A program made the position numbers and the translations under genes. Positions 18,274 to 26,613 of a stretch of DNA of 64,000 nt are shown here, piece after piece; position 1 is the stretch's first letter, and every line of letters begins with the position of its first letter. Below the pieces are notes generated by a model, which made no database searches, had not been told where the DNA came from, and saw nothing but the letters and a program-made list of their open reading frames with translations. The stretch covers positions 46,851 to 110,850 of the forward strand of contig NZ_JAJJOE010000017.1 of assembly GCF_020907405.1 (NCBI RefSeq), in the 5' to 3' direction. Origin of the DNA: Arthrobacter sp. zg-Y769 (GTDB taxonomy: Bacteria; Actinomycetota; Actinomycetes; Actinomycetales; Micrococcaceae).

Positions 18274-18778
18274 GCCGGGGATACTGGCACAGCGGGTTTG
18301 GACAGGACAATCGTAAACTCCGGTACTGGTGCGAATCACCTCGAGAAACAATGAGCCTGGGCATAGAGGAGACACGGGCGTGGGATGCCCCGCCGCCGTC
18401 GGCGTCCTGCGCAACGGGACCGGCACTACGGCTCGGCTGGGTGCAGATACGGATGCACTGCCCGTAAAGGAAGCCACTGGACTTCCATATCCCACTACTG
18501 TCACTGCCACGGATGCCGAGGGTAAACGGTGCCGGTGGACCATGCGCGGACATGTCCTGGAAAATCCCTCCACTCGATCCCCTAATTACGCACCGGCCAC
18601 TGATCCGACGCTGGCGATTGGGGCGCGGGCGCTGGTCCTGGCCGCCAGGACCAGCGCTCCCGACAGAATAGGTCCCGATCAGGAGCGACGGCGGCGGACC
18701 TACCTGCGGTCGCTCCTGATTGCGGAACAGCGCGACGTCTGTGCCCTACCCTTGGACACGGGTGTTCCGGGCGGACTG
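18274..18778. other. Non-coding scar with two perfect inverted repeats, next to erm remnant
   Basis: No convincing gene is seen here. Two perfect inverted repeats stand out: 18629-18641 with 18645-18657 (13 bp, 3-nt loop) and 18678-18689 with 18709-18720 (12 bp, 19-nt spacer). Neither has a T-tract. They lie where the missing C-terminal part of the methyltransferase should be, so the region looks like a deletion or insertion scar. The part nearest 18274 must hold the promoter of the wall-protein gene. Confidence 0.55.
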
Positions 18779-19197
18779 TTAGGAGGGTTCCGCCGCCAAC
18801 ACCAGCCCGTTTACGCGCAACCTCCCACTGTGTCAGCAGCAGCGCATAGGTCCAGGCACCCGTTCCGAGGAGTCGGCGAAGGGCGTGGTGAGGTGAAAGG
18901 GGATGTTCCCCACGACCTCCGGCCGGTCATACGGAACGGCCAGGGCATCGGAGTGCTGCACCTGCACGCCGGGTAACCTCCGTTGCAGCCGCCGCACGCA
19001 GCCGGGATCCAGGCCGATGGCCAGCAGGTCGCGTCCGAGGGCAGCAAGCGGACGGGTCAGGGCGCCGTTTCCGGCACCGAGTTCCAGGATGCTGCCGCTC
19101 GCCGACGAGCGGACGAGGTTCAGGACCAGAGGGATGGTGGGCCGGTGGATCAGGAAATTCTGGCCGAGCTCCTGCCGGCAAAAAGAGGAGGACACGG
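18779..19197 (-). pseudogene. Erm(X)-like 23S rRNA adenine N6-methyltransferase, frameshifted and truncated
   Basis: From a GTG at 19197 the frame gives CRQELGQNFLIH, the SAM-binding LELGAGNGALT and the catalytic-type motif GNIPFHLTTP, all typical of Erm enzymes that dimethylate A2058 and confer MLS-B resistance. The frame then fails and stops at 18833. In the neighbouring frame the protein continues with RLLGTGAWTYALLLTQWEVA and RKRAGVGGGTLLT, as in Erm(X). About one base is therefore lost near 18870-18880. After LLT, at 18779, similarity ends and about 70 C-terminal residues are missing. It is a dead gene, even if the frameshift were a sequencing error. Confidence 0.85.
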
Positions 19198-19241
19198 CGA
19201 CAGGCTTGAGGGTTCCACAGGGAACCGCATGTACCACGGAA

Positions 19242-19280
19242 GAACGGCAGCCGGTCCCTGGACGGGGCCGGCTGCCGTTC
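19242..19280 (-). terminator. GC-rich hairpin terminator of the repeat wall-protein gene
   Basis: A perfect 13-bp stem (19242-19254 with 19268-19280) lies 38 nt after the stop of the wall-protein gene and before the erm remnant. A second small hairpin (19283-19302) precedes it. The following sequence on the minus strand is only weakly T-rich. Confidence 0.65.
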
Positions 19281-19317
19281 GCCGTCGGGGTTCTTCCCCG
19301 ACAGGGCGAGGATTCTC

Positions 19318-20226
19318 CTACGATTCCCTGGCGCCGCGGCGCCGCGTGACGTACACGCCGGCCGCACCGGCTATAAGAAGGCCTCCGGCGCCCAGCAGGG
19401 CGAGAGAGGTGCCGGTTGCACCGGTGTCGGACAAACCGGGGGTCACAGCATTGGGCGTGCCGCCGGTCCTCATGCACGGCGGAGTGATGGACACTACCTG
19501 GACCATGGTTACCCCGCTCTGGACCGTGGTTACCCCGCTATGAGTCTCCGTTGGGATCGGGGCCGGGCTGTACGTCTCCGTCGGCGTCGAGGTCGGGCTG
19601 TCCGACGGCTTCGGAGTCTTCGTATGCGTCCAGGTCGGCGACGGCTTCGGAGTCTTCGTATGCGTCCAGGTCGGCGACGGCTTCGGAGTCTTCGTATGCG
19701 TCCAGGTCGGCGACGGCTTCGGAGTCTTCGTGTGCGTCCAGGTCGGCGACGGCTTCGGAGTCTTCGTATACGTCGGCGACGGCTTCGGAGTCTTCGTATA
19801 CGTCGGCGACGGCTTCGGCGTCTTCGTTGGCGTCGAGCTCGGGGTGGATGTCGGGGTTGGCGTTGCGGTTGGCGTTGCGGTCGGGGTCGAGGTCGGCGTG
19901 GATGTAGGCGTTGAGGTTGGGGTCGAGGTCGGCGTGGATGTAGGCGTTGAGGTTGGGGTCGGGGTGGGGGTCATCCGACACGTCGGCGTCGGATCGGAAA
20001 CCGCCAGGAGTACTCCGGATTCCAAGGTGGAGGCAGCGTTGGCCCGACCCGAAGCGGCCGGTTCGAGTGCGGCAGCTGTGGGGGCAGTGGCCAGGGAGCC
20101 TGTGAGGGCGAACGCGGCTGCCAGGCCGCAGATTGAAGGGGTGACAAGGGCGCGAGGGAAACGTTTAGTCTGCATGCGCCAGAGGCTTGCACCGTGATTT
20201 GGTCTTTTCAAGCGTAATAGGGGCAT
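19318..20226 (-). CDS. Repeat-rich cell-wall protein with LSDTG sorting signal
   Basis: A secreted, wall-linked rod. A basic N-terminus and hydrophobic signal segment (SICGLAAAFALTGSLATAP) are followed by a short unique region, a Pro-Thr-Ser stalk, then repeats of KTPKPSPTYT (2 copies) and KTPKPSPTWTHT (4 copies plus a partial). The end has LSDTG, a hydrophobic helix and RRRGARES. There is no globular ligand domain, so it may be a spacer, a glycosylated stalk or an adhesin scaffold. Start is uncertain: ATG 20226 or ATG 20175 both keep the signal peptide. The longest frame would overlap the VOC gene by 4 nt. Confidence 0.8.
   Translation of the reverse strand: MPLLRLKRPNHGASLWRMQTKRFPRALVTPSICGLAAAFALTGSLATAPTAAALEPAASGRANAASTLESGVLLAVSDPTPTCRMTPTPTPTSTPTSTPTSTPTSTPTSTPTSTPTATPTATPTPTSTPSSTPTKTPKPSPTYTKTPKPSPTYTKTPKPSPTWTHTKTPKPSPTWTHTKTPKPSPTWTHTKTPKPSPTWTHTKTPKPSDSPTSTPTETYSPAPIPTETHSGVTTVQSGVTMVQVVSITPPCMRTGGTPNAVTPGLSDTGATGTSLALLGAGGLLIAGAAGVYVTRRRGARES
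19603..19828 (-). repeat. 36-bp and 30-bp in-frame tandem repeats in wall-protein gene
   Basis: Four nearly identical 36-bp units and two 30-bp units, plus a partial one, encode the KTPKPSPTWTHT and KTPKPSPTYT blocks. Copies are almost base-identical, which points to recent expansion and likely length variation between strains. Confidence 0.9.
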
Positions 20227-20306
20227 CTTTTTAACCTTGGCCCCAGTGATCCCATCAGCACCGGTGGCCGCAGCCGATCGTGTAGGAGTCGTGGATGCCG
20301 CGGAGC

Positions 20307-20699
20307 TCATTCATCGGTCATCCACTGGACTAGTTGAACAATCAGGCCGTTCGGATCGCGGTACTGCGCAAACCGCTCACCCCAGGACTCCGTTTCCGGG
20401 CCCGTGACGACGTCCACGCCGTCGGCCAGGAACTGTTGGTGGACTTGGTCGAGATCCTCGACAACGTGCACCAGCAGCACCCCATCCCGGGCGCGTCCGG
20501 CGACCTCCGGCGGCTGAAACGTCGCGAGGCCCGTGCGGAGGAAAATGAGGTTTGATCCCCCGCCCGGATGCCGAAGTGAGACAAATCCGTCGTTTTCCAT
20601 GTCTACGGCGTACCCGAGATGCCGGATGAGGAAGGCGGCGGAGGCTTCCGGCGCGGGAACGTTCAGGGAGACGGCGAAGGAGGTTACTTTGGCAGGCAT
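20307..20699 (-). CDS. VOC-family (glyoxalase/bleomycin-resistance fold) protein
   Basis: A 130-residue single VOC domain made of two beta-alpha-beta-beta-beta modules. It starts VTSFAVSLNVPAPEASAAFL and ends with the usual RDPNGLIVQLVQW strand. VOC proteins include dioxygenases, glyoxalases and drug-binding proteins; residues here do not single out one. Transcribed toward the wall-protein gene. Confidence 0.85.
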   Translation of the reverse strand: MPAKVTSFAVSLNVPAPEASAAFLIRHLGYAVDMENDGFVSLRHPGGGSNLIFLRTGLATFQPPEVAGRARDGVLLVHVVEDLDQVHQQFLADGVDVVTGPETESWGERFAQYRDPNGLIVQLVQWMTDE

Positions 20700-20914
20700 G
20701 GCTGGTCCTTTCCCGGGCTTGCTCAGGCGGCATTCTTCACGGAGCTGCGGCTCCCCCTCCCCGGATTGCTTATGCTGGCCTCACTTTCCGCGGCGCGGAT
20801 GCCGGCCGCTCGGTCCTCTGCGTGACCCGCTTCCGTTGCCTGAACCGGCAGGTTACGGTACGAGGGAATCGAGCCGTAAGCGTCACGAGCATCCTCAGCC
20901 TTAGGAGCCGCGAA

Positions 20915-21493
20915 ATGATCGAGGTCCACCCTGCCACCGCGGACCGGTTCGACGACGTCGCCGCAGTCCTGGCGCCGAAGAACCCCGACGGCCAGGCCTG
21001 CTGGTGCCTCAGTTACCGCCTCCCGACGTCCGACTTCCGTGCCCTCGCCGGTCCCGACCAGCAGGGCAGGCTGCGCCGGTATGCGGAGGAGGGCACCCCG
21101 CCCGGCGTCGTCGCCTATGTGGACGGTGAGGCCGCGGGCTGGTGTTCGGCGAGCCCTCGTGCCAGCCACCACCGGCTGCGGTCCTCACGGACCATCCCCA
21201 CCGTCGACGACGTGCCGGTGTGGAGCGTGGTCTGCCTGGTTATCCGGCCGCAGTTCCGCCGGCAGGGACTGGCCCGGCACCTGCTCGACGGCGCCGTCGA
21301 CTATGCCCGTTCCGCGGGTGCTCCGGCACTGGAGGCCTACCCGGTCGACGCCGCCGGCGGCAGGATCAGTTCCTCGCTCGCGTACGTCGGCACTACTGCG
21401 CTGTTCGAGGCAGCCGGCTTCGAACGCGTGGTGGAGACTGCATCGAAATCCGGCGGGAAGACCCGGTGGCTGATGCGGAGAAGCCTCGCCTAA
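20915..21493 (+). CDS. GNAT-family N-acetyltransferase
   Basis: A cytoplasmic acetyltransferase of 192 residues that uses acetyl-CoA. The central strand and CoA loop are seen in VCLVIRPQFRRQGLARHLLD (RRQGLA is the R/Q-x-x-G-x-G/A motif). The C-terminal part GTTALFEAAGFERV is the usual end of the fold. The ATG at 20915 follows TAGGAG with good spacing; the open frame extends upstream without a better start. It converges on the sugar dehydrogenase gene with a 4-bp overlap of the ends. Substrate unknown. Confidence 0.87.
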   Translation: MIEVHPATADRFDDVAAVLAPKNPDGQACWCLSYRLPTSDFRALAGPDQQGRLRRYAEEGTPPGVVAYVDGEAAGWCSASPRASHHRLRSSRTIPTVDDVPVWSVVCLVIRPQFRRQGLARHLLDGAVDYARSAGAPALEAYPVDAAGGRISSSLAYVGTTALFEAAGFERVVETASKSGGKTRWLMRRSLA

Positions 21494-22557
21494 TCCGTTT
21501 CCAGACGGAGAATCCGGTCGTCATCCTGCCCCGGACGGCCGCGGCCGTCGGTGTTGTTCGTCAGGATCCACACGCTGCCGTCCGGAGCGATGACGACGTC
21601 GCGCAGCCGGCCGTACTCCCCGGCCAGGAACTCGGTGGAGGCCCCCAGGTCATCGAACGGGACCGCCCGCAGCCGTTCCCCGCGCAGGTTGGCGATGTAC
21701 AGGGATCCGCCCGCCACGGCGATGCCGCTCGGGCTGGCTTCCCCGGGCGTCCACTGCTGCACCGGGTCGATGAAGCCTTCCTCCCCGGCGATGCCCTCGA
21801 CCTGGGGCCAGCCATAGTTCCCGCCGGCCTCGATGACGTTCAGTTCATCCCAGGTGTTCTGCCCGAACTCGCTCGCGTAGAGGACGCCGTTGCTGTCCCA
21901 GGCGATGCCCTGCGGGTTGCGGTGCCCGTAGCTGTACACGAGTGCTCCCGGGAACGGGTTGTCCTCCGGCGCGGTGCCGTCCGGTGTCATCCGCAGGATC
22001 TTGCCGGCGAGCGACTCGCGGTCCTGGGCATTGTCCCGGCTGCCGGCGTCGCCCGTCGTGGCGTACAGCATTCCGTCCGGCCCGAAGGCAAGGCGGCCAC
22101 CGTTGTGGACGGGGCCGGCGGGGATTCCGTCGAGGATAGTCTCCGCTTCGTCCAGCGCCAATGACCCGGGGTCACCGGTGATGCTGCGGCGTTCGATCCG
22201 GTTCCCGCCGTCCGCGGTGAAGTAGGTATACAGATACCCGTCTCGGACGGCGATGCCGAGAAGCCCGCCCTCTCCCCTGCCACCGGCGTCCTCGATAGTG
22301 CCTATTTCGCGGGTGTTGCCGTTGGCGTCGAGCTCCAGGATCCGCGCGGAATCCCGTTCACTGACCAGCGGGATGCCCTCGTGGAACGCAATGGACCAGG
22401 GTACGTCGAGGCCGGTGGCGAGGACTTCCCGGACGTTGGTTTCCGACGGTGATATGGGGCTGGACACTTCGGTCTCCGCCTCCCCGCTGCCGGAGCAACT
22501 AACGAGTGCGGGAATGACGATTGCCAAAAACCACACCACCGGGCGTTTTCGCGGCAT
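21490..22557 (-). CDS. PQQ-dependent sugar dehydrogenase-like lipoprotein
   Basis: A secreted beta-propeller of the glucose/sorbosone dehydrogenase family, 355 residues. The lipoprotein signal MPRKRPVVWFLAIVIPALVSC has a Cys for lipid attachment near residue 21, so the enzyme is fixed to the outer membrane face. Family signatures are LDVPWSIAFHEG, GEGGLLGIAV, GPVHNGGRLAFGPDGMLYAT, YGHRNPQGIAWD and the C-terminal RDVVIAPDGSVWILTN. PQQ and calcium are the usual cofactors; no PQQ synthesis genes occur in the window. The ATG at 22557 follows a run of six G. Confidence 0.87.
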   Translation of the reverse strand: MPRKRPVVWFLAIVIPALVSCSGSGEAETEVSSPISPSETNVREVLATGLDVPWSIAFHEGIPLVSERDSARILELDANGNTREIGTIEDAGGRGEGGLLGIAVRDGYLYTYFTADGGNRIERRSITGDPGSLALDEAETILDGIPAGPVHNGGRLAFGPDGMLYATTGDAGSRDNAQDRESLAGKILRMTPDGTAPEDNPFPGALVYSYGHRNPQGIAWDSNGVLYASEFGQNTWDELNVIEAGGNYGWPQVEGIAGEEGFIDPVQQWTPGEASPSGIAVAGGSLYIANLRGERLRAVPFDDLGASTEFLAGEYGRLRDVVIAPDGSVWILTNNTDGRGRPGQDDDRILRLETD

Positions 22558-22741
22558 TTGCCCCCCTAGCCTCGTACAGAGTGGGTGCTGAAGCGGACAC
22601 CGGGCAGAATCCGGCAGGAAGTCCCAAGTCCATGATGGGCGTTGTTGGCTGGCTGGGACAACGGGCTCCAAAGCAGCATTTTGTGTGTCCCAGAGAGGTG
22701 CCTAGAATTGATTGCCCCTTTTTTACTGGAAAGGAGAGACG

Positions 22742-23434
22742 TTGGCTATGCCATCAGCAACCAAGCAATCCCTACGCAACCAAGACCCGACGCTCAGCGC
22801 AGTCACCGAAGCGCCCGGGAAAAAACGCAGGAAGTGGCCGTGGATTGCAGGCATCATCCTTGTCCTGGCCGCCGGATCCGCAATCGACGGTGGGTCCGAC
22901 ACCGAGTCGACCCAATCCCCGTCCGTAGAAACCCAGGTGGAGTCCCAGGACATATCCGGCGTTGACCAAGCCGCGGGACAGGAAAACCTGGCCGGCGGGC
23001 AGACAGAAGCGGAACCTGCTCCGATCGATCAGCAGCCAGAAGCAGAGTCTGCTCCGATCGATCAGCAGCCAGAAGCAGAGTCTGCTCCGATCGATCAGCA
23101 GCCAGCAGCACCGGCTGAAAGCGGCGTTCCGGCTGATTTCAAGTCCGCGCTCCGCCAGGCAGATACTTATGCGAACAAGATGCACATGTCCAAGCTGGGG
23201 CTGTATGACCAGTTGACCTCTGAGTACGGAGGTCAGTTCTCACCGGAGGCCGCCCAGTATGCGGTTGATAATGTCGAAGCCGATTGGAATGCGAACGCAT
23301 TGGCCAAGGCGAAGGATTACCAGGAGGACATGGCTATGTCGCCGAGCGCCATTTATGACCAGCTGGTTTCCGAATACGGAGAGCAGTTCACGCCTGCCGA
23401 GGCTGACTACGCTGTCCAGAATCTGAACCAGTAA
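22742..23434 (+). CDS. Membrane-anchored protein with two Ltp domains
   Basis: After a basic cytoplasmic N-terminus (KKRRKWP) comes one membrane helix (WIAGIILVLAAGSAI), then an acidic stalk with three 11-residue repeats (APIDQQPEAES) and two C-terminal Ltp domains. The domains share the pattern MSKLGLYDQLTSEYGGQFSPEAAQYAVDN-like; the second begins MSPSAIYDQLVSEYGEQFTP. There is no lipobox cysteine, unlike phage Ltp lipoproteins. The prototype, from phage TP-J34, blocks DNA injection by other phages. A TTG at 22742 lies 5 nt after AAGGAG; an ATG at 22748 is 11 nt away. Function here is not known. Confidence 0.82.
   Translation: MAMPSATKQSLRNQDPTLSAVTEAPGKKRRKWPWIAGIILVLAAGSAIDGGSDTESTQSPSVETQVESQDISGVDQAAGQENLAGGQTEAEPAPIDQQPEAESAPIDQQPEAESAPIDQQPAAPAESGVPADFKSALRQADTYANKMHMSKLGLYDQLTSEYGGQFSPEAAQYAVDNVEADWNANALAKAKDYQEDMAMSPSAIYDQLVSEYGEQFTPAEADYAVQNLNQ
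23018..23105 (+). repeat. 33-bp tandem repeat in the Ltp protein stalk
   Basis: Units start at 23018, 23051 and 23084, the last one partial. They are base-identical over the 22-bp core and encode APIDQQPEAES. The lack of silent drift points to recent duplication. Confidence 0.9.
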
Positions 23435-23450
23435 CCCGGCCCGAACTGCT

Positions 23451-23486
23451 AAGAACCGTCCCGCCAACAGGTGCGGGACGGTTCTT
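23451..23486 (+). terminator. Rho-independent terminator of the Ltp gene
   Basis: A perfect 14-bp stem (23451-23464 with 23473-23486) with an 8-nt loop, followed by CTCTTT on the plus strand, 17 nt after the stop codon. Confidence 0.88.
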
Positions 23487-23584
23487 CTCTTTGCCGGGCA
23501 CCTTGACCCTGGCCTGACAGGCGGCCGAAACTGGCCGGAAGCGATTGATACTCCCCGGCCGCGCCCCGCTTCCCTGATGAGGAC

Positions 23585-23867
23585 ATGTCAGCCGCTACCA
23601 GGCGCAGGGAAATCGAACGGCACCGGGACGCCCTTGGACCTGAGCTGGTGATCGTCGGGCATTCCTTCGGCGCATCGATGGCCCTGCTGCACCTCGCCGA
23701 TGATTTTCCGGGCTCTGCACCGCTGGGGCTCGCCCTTCTGGCCATGCCTTTCTGGGGGCCCGCCCCGGCTGCCGCAGGCACTGGTCCGTCGCCATGAGTC
23801 GGGCGGGCACCAGTTCGAGGGGCGCATGGGGCCGGTCGCCGGCGACGTCGCCACACCCGCGGGCTAG
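23585..23867 (+). pseudogene. Alpha/beta hydrolase remnant with internal deletion
   Basis: The first part reads a nucleophile elbow, VIVGHSFGASMALLHLA, followed by LGLALLAMPFWGP. The frame then stops at about 23797. A second frame resumes with GGHQFEGRMGPVAGDVA and a stop at 23865-23867, which looks like the end of the same fold including its catalytic histidine. The start of the fold, the lid and the acid residue are absent. It is a decayed gene, not a small functional protein. Confidence 0.7.
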
Positions 23868-23883
23868 TCGCCGGCAACAATCC

Positions 23884-26613
23884 CTACGTAAGGGACAGCT
23901 CGCGGAGCTGACGGCGCGAGGTGACGCCCATTTTGCGGAAAATATTGCGGAGGTGGGCATCAATCGTCCGTGGGCTGAGAAAGAGTTCCGTGGCGACTTC
24001 GCGGGAGGTTGCACCGGTGGCCACCAGTCGGGCGATGTGCATCTCGTGGGCGGTGAGGGAGTCGGCCGGCTGGGCGCTTCGCTTGCGGGGGTGCTCGCCG
24101 GTGGCGCGAAGTTCGCGGGCGGCGCGGGCGGCGAACGCCTCGGCGCCCATGTCCAACAGCATCCCGTGCGCGGTGCGGAGCTGTTCGCGGGCGTCCTGGC
24201 GGCGGCCCTCGCGGCGGAGCCACTCGCCGTAGACGAGGTGCGTTCGGGCGAGATGGGTGGTTATCCGGCAGCGGTTGAGTTGCTCGATCGCCTCGCGGAA
24301 GTGTTCCTCAGCGGCTGTCCCCGTAGAGGTCAAAGCCCGTGCACGCGCCGCCAGACCGAGCCCCCACGGCGTACCGCTGGCGAGGGCGCGTGAAGTGAGT
24401 TGCTCCAGCGCATCGGCCGCACTCTCCGGCCGGCCGAAACGGCACGCCGCTTCGACGAGTTCAGAGTGGGCCAGGTTGTTGAACCTCACCGCTTCGGCGT
24501 CGATGGCCCGTGCCGCCGCGGCATGAGCTGCGGAGTAGTCGCCCAGACCGTTATGCAGCACCGCCATGGCGTACTGTGTCAGGGCATCCTCGGTGCTGTG
24601 CGCCTGTCCGGCAGCCTTGCGGACAATGCTCGCGCGCATCCCGGCGGTCTCGTCTGGACGGCCGCGCCAGGCAGACAGGAGGAGCTGCGCGTGCAGCAAG
24701 GGCACAGCCTCGGTCGCGGCTGCGATCGCTGCGTGCTCGGCGGCGCGGTCGAACTCACCCGAGAGCACTTGTATGACGGATTGGCCCAGAAGTGCGTCCG
24801 GGAGTGCGGCAAGCGCGCCGGTCTCACGGGTCAGACGGACATGACGGATGGACACCGCGTGGAGCATCTCGTCGTCGAACACCGACATTGCGGTTCGGCT
24901 GGCGAGCCACCCCCAGCGGCAGGTGTCGGCGACGCTCAGCGCATCAACATCCTGCTCCTGGCCTCCGAAGGCCGCCAGCGCCCGCCGCAGCCCCGGCACA
25001 CCGGCCGAATACCCCTGCGTGAAGGTCGTCACAAGTCCGTCGAGCAGCAGATCCGCAGGCCGCGGAGACCCCGTCGCGGCGGGCGCCGCCAGGGCGGCTT
25101 CGGTCACTTCCGGTATGCCGCGGCCGCGGCGGAAGTCACCGGTGACGATCGCCGCTTCGAGCGCGCGCAGATACGTCTCACGGGACAGCACCGGGTCCAG
25201 CGGGGCCAGGCTCTTAGCGGCTTCCAGCAGCATCCTCTGCCCGTCGGCGTCGCGCGCGAGGTGGAACACGATCCGGGCGCGCAACAGCTCGAGGCGAGCC
25301 TGCTGCAGGGTGTCGAGCGGCCCGGCCGAAGCGACCGTCAGCAGCTCCGAGGCGTCTGCACCAGCCTCGTGCTTGTCCTGCGCGGCCTCCAGCGCCCGGC
25401 TCGCGCGGGTGGCAGGGTCAGGGGTCAGTCTGGCCGCATGCCCCATGAACGCCGCCGCGGCGGCCAGCCCGCCGCGGGCGCGCGCCCGGCCTGCTGAGCG
25501 CACCAGCTCAGCGGCGGCGTCCTCGTCGGTGCCCAGCACGGCCTGGGCCCGGTGCCAGGCGCGGCGGTCGGGGTCGACGTCCGGATCGATGGCAGCGGCC
25601 AGCGCGTCGTGTGCACGGCGACGCTCCAGCGGGGCGGCGGATCGAAGCACAGCTGAACGCACCAGCGGATGGCGGAACCTCACCCGTGTATCAATCTCCA
25701 GGAGTCCGGCGGCCTCTGCAGGCGCGGCAGACTCGCCGCCGATCCCCAGGTGCGCGGCCGCGCGCCACAGCAGCGCCACCTCGCCGGTAGGATCGGCCGC
25801 GGCAACCAGCAGCAATAGTCGAGTAGGTGCCGGAAGGCTGTCCGCGCGGCGCCGAAAGGTGTCCTCGATGCGGTGCGTGATGCCCGGCACCGGCTCGAAC
25901 CCGCCGGCCACCCATGCCACCGGCGCGCTTCGGGCCAGCTCCAGCAGCGCGAGAGGGTTCCCGTGCGCCTCCGCGACGACGTGCTCGCGCATCCCGTCGT
26001 CCAGGGGTACGTAGTCGGCTGCTGCCAGCAGCTCCCGTGCGTCGGCCTCGTCGATCCCGCCCAAGCGTACGACGGGTATGCCGTCGAACCCGCGCACATC
26101 GCGCTCGGTGGGATCCCGCAGCGCGAACACCAGCGCCATCGGCTCCGCGGCGACCCGGCGTGCCACAAAGGTGAGGACCTGAGCCGACGCCTCGTCCAGC
26201 CACTGCGCATCGTCAACGACGCACAGAAGGGGCCCTTCCTCAGCGGTCTCGGCCAGCAGGTTGAGGGTGGCCAGTCCGATCAGGAACCGATCCGGCGCTG
26301 CACCGCTTCGCTGCCCGAACGCCACGCCCAGAGCGGCCTGCTGCGGCTCGGGCAGGGCACCCATGCGGTCCAGCAGGGGTGCGCACAACTGATGCAGGCC
26401 CGCAAAAGCGAACTGCGTTTCGCACTCCACCCCGACCGAGGACACTACTCGGAACCCCGAGGCATCAGCCCTGCCGCGGGCGTACTCGAGCAGCGCCGTC
26501 TTTCCGATACCCGCTTCCCCTCGCACGATGACTGCCCCGCTCAGCCCGGCCCGTGCCTGCGAGAGGAGGTTGTCGACCGTCGCGCGCTCCGCGGACCGGC
26601 TCAGGAAGTCCAT
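23884..26613 (-). CDS. LuxR-family regulator with AAA ATPase domain (LAL type)
   Basis: A 909-residue one-component regulator. The N-terminal ATPase has Walker A GEAGIGKTALL near residue 32 and Walker B LLCVVDDAQWLDE near 126. A long helical, TPR-like middle section follows. The C-terminal NarL/LuxR helix-turn-helix begins LTAHEMHIARLVATGATSRE and continues into LSPRTIDAHLRNIFRKMGVT. The ATG at 26613 with GGAG upstream is chosen; the open frame beyond has no such signal and a different composition. LAL proteins such as MalT respond to small ligands. It is divergent from a small multidrug-export-like gene and could regulate it. Confidence 0.9.
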   Translation of the reverse strand: MDFLSRSAERATVDNLLSQARAGLSGAVIVRGEAGIGKTALLEYARGRADASGFRVVSSVGVECETQFAFAGLHQLCAPLLDRMGALPEPQQAALGVAFGQRSGAAPDRFLIGLATLNLLAETAEEGPLLCVVDDAQWLDEASAQVLTFVARRVAAEPMALVFALRDPTERDVRGFDGIPVVRLGGIDEADARELLAAADYVPLDDGMREHVVAEAHGNPLALLELARSAPVAWVAGGFEPVPGITHRIEDTFRRRADSLPAPTRLLLLVAAADPTGEVALLWRAAAHLGIGGESAAPAEAAGLLEIDTRVRFRHPLVRSAVLRSAAPLERRRAHDALAAAIDPDVDPDRRAWHRAQAVLGTDEDAAAELVRSAGRARARGGLAAAAAFMGHAARLTPDPATRASRALEAAQDKHEAGADASELLTVASAGPLDTLQQARLELLRARIVFHLARDADGQRMLLEAAKSLAPLDPVLSRETYLRALEAAIVTGDFRRGRGIPEVTEAALAAPAATGSPRPADLLLDGLVTTFTQGYSAGVPGLRRALAAFGGQEQDVDALSVADTCRWGWLASRTAMSVFDDEMLHAVSIRHVRLTRETGALAALPDALLGQSVIQVLSGEFDRAAEHAAIAAATEAVPLLHAQLLLSAWRGRPDETAGMRASIVRKAAGQAHSTEDALTQYAMAVLHNGLGDYSAAHAAAARAIDAEAVRFNNLAHSELVEAACRFGRPESAADALEQLTSRALASGTPWGLGLAARARALTSTGTAAEEHFREAIEQLNRCRITTHLARTHLVYGEWLRREGRRQDAREQLRTAHGMLLDMGAEAFAARAARELRATGEHPRKRSAQPADSLTAHEMHIARLVATGATSREVATELFLSPRTIDAHLRNIFRKMGVTSRRQLRELSLT

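Noticed and set aside
18329..18976. Open frame of 215 codons on the plus strand across the erm scar
   Set aside because: It runs antisense to the Erm remnant and has no domain, signal or ribosome-binding site.
19603..19828. Regularly spaced 36-bp repeats resembling a CRISPR array
   Set aside because: There are no unique spacers, the units are directly joined and in frame, and they encode a Pro-rich wall-protein stalk.
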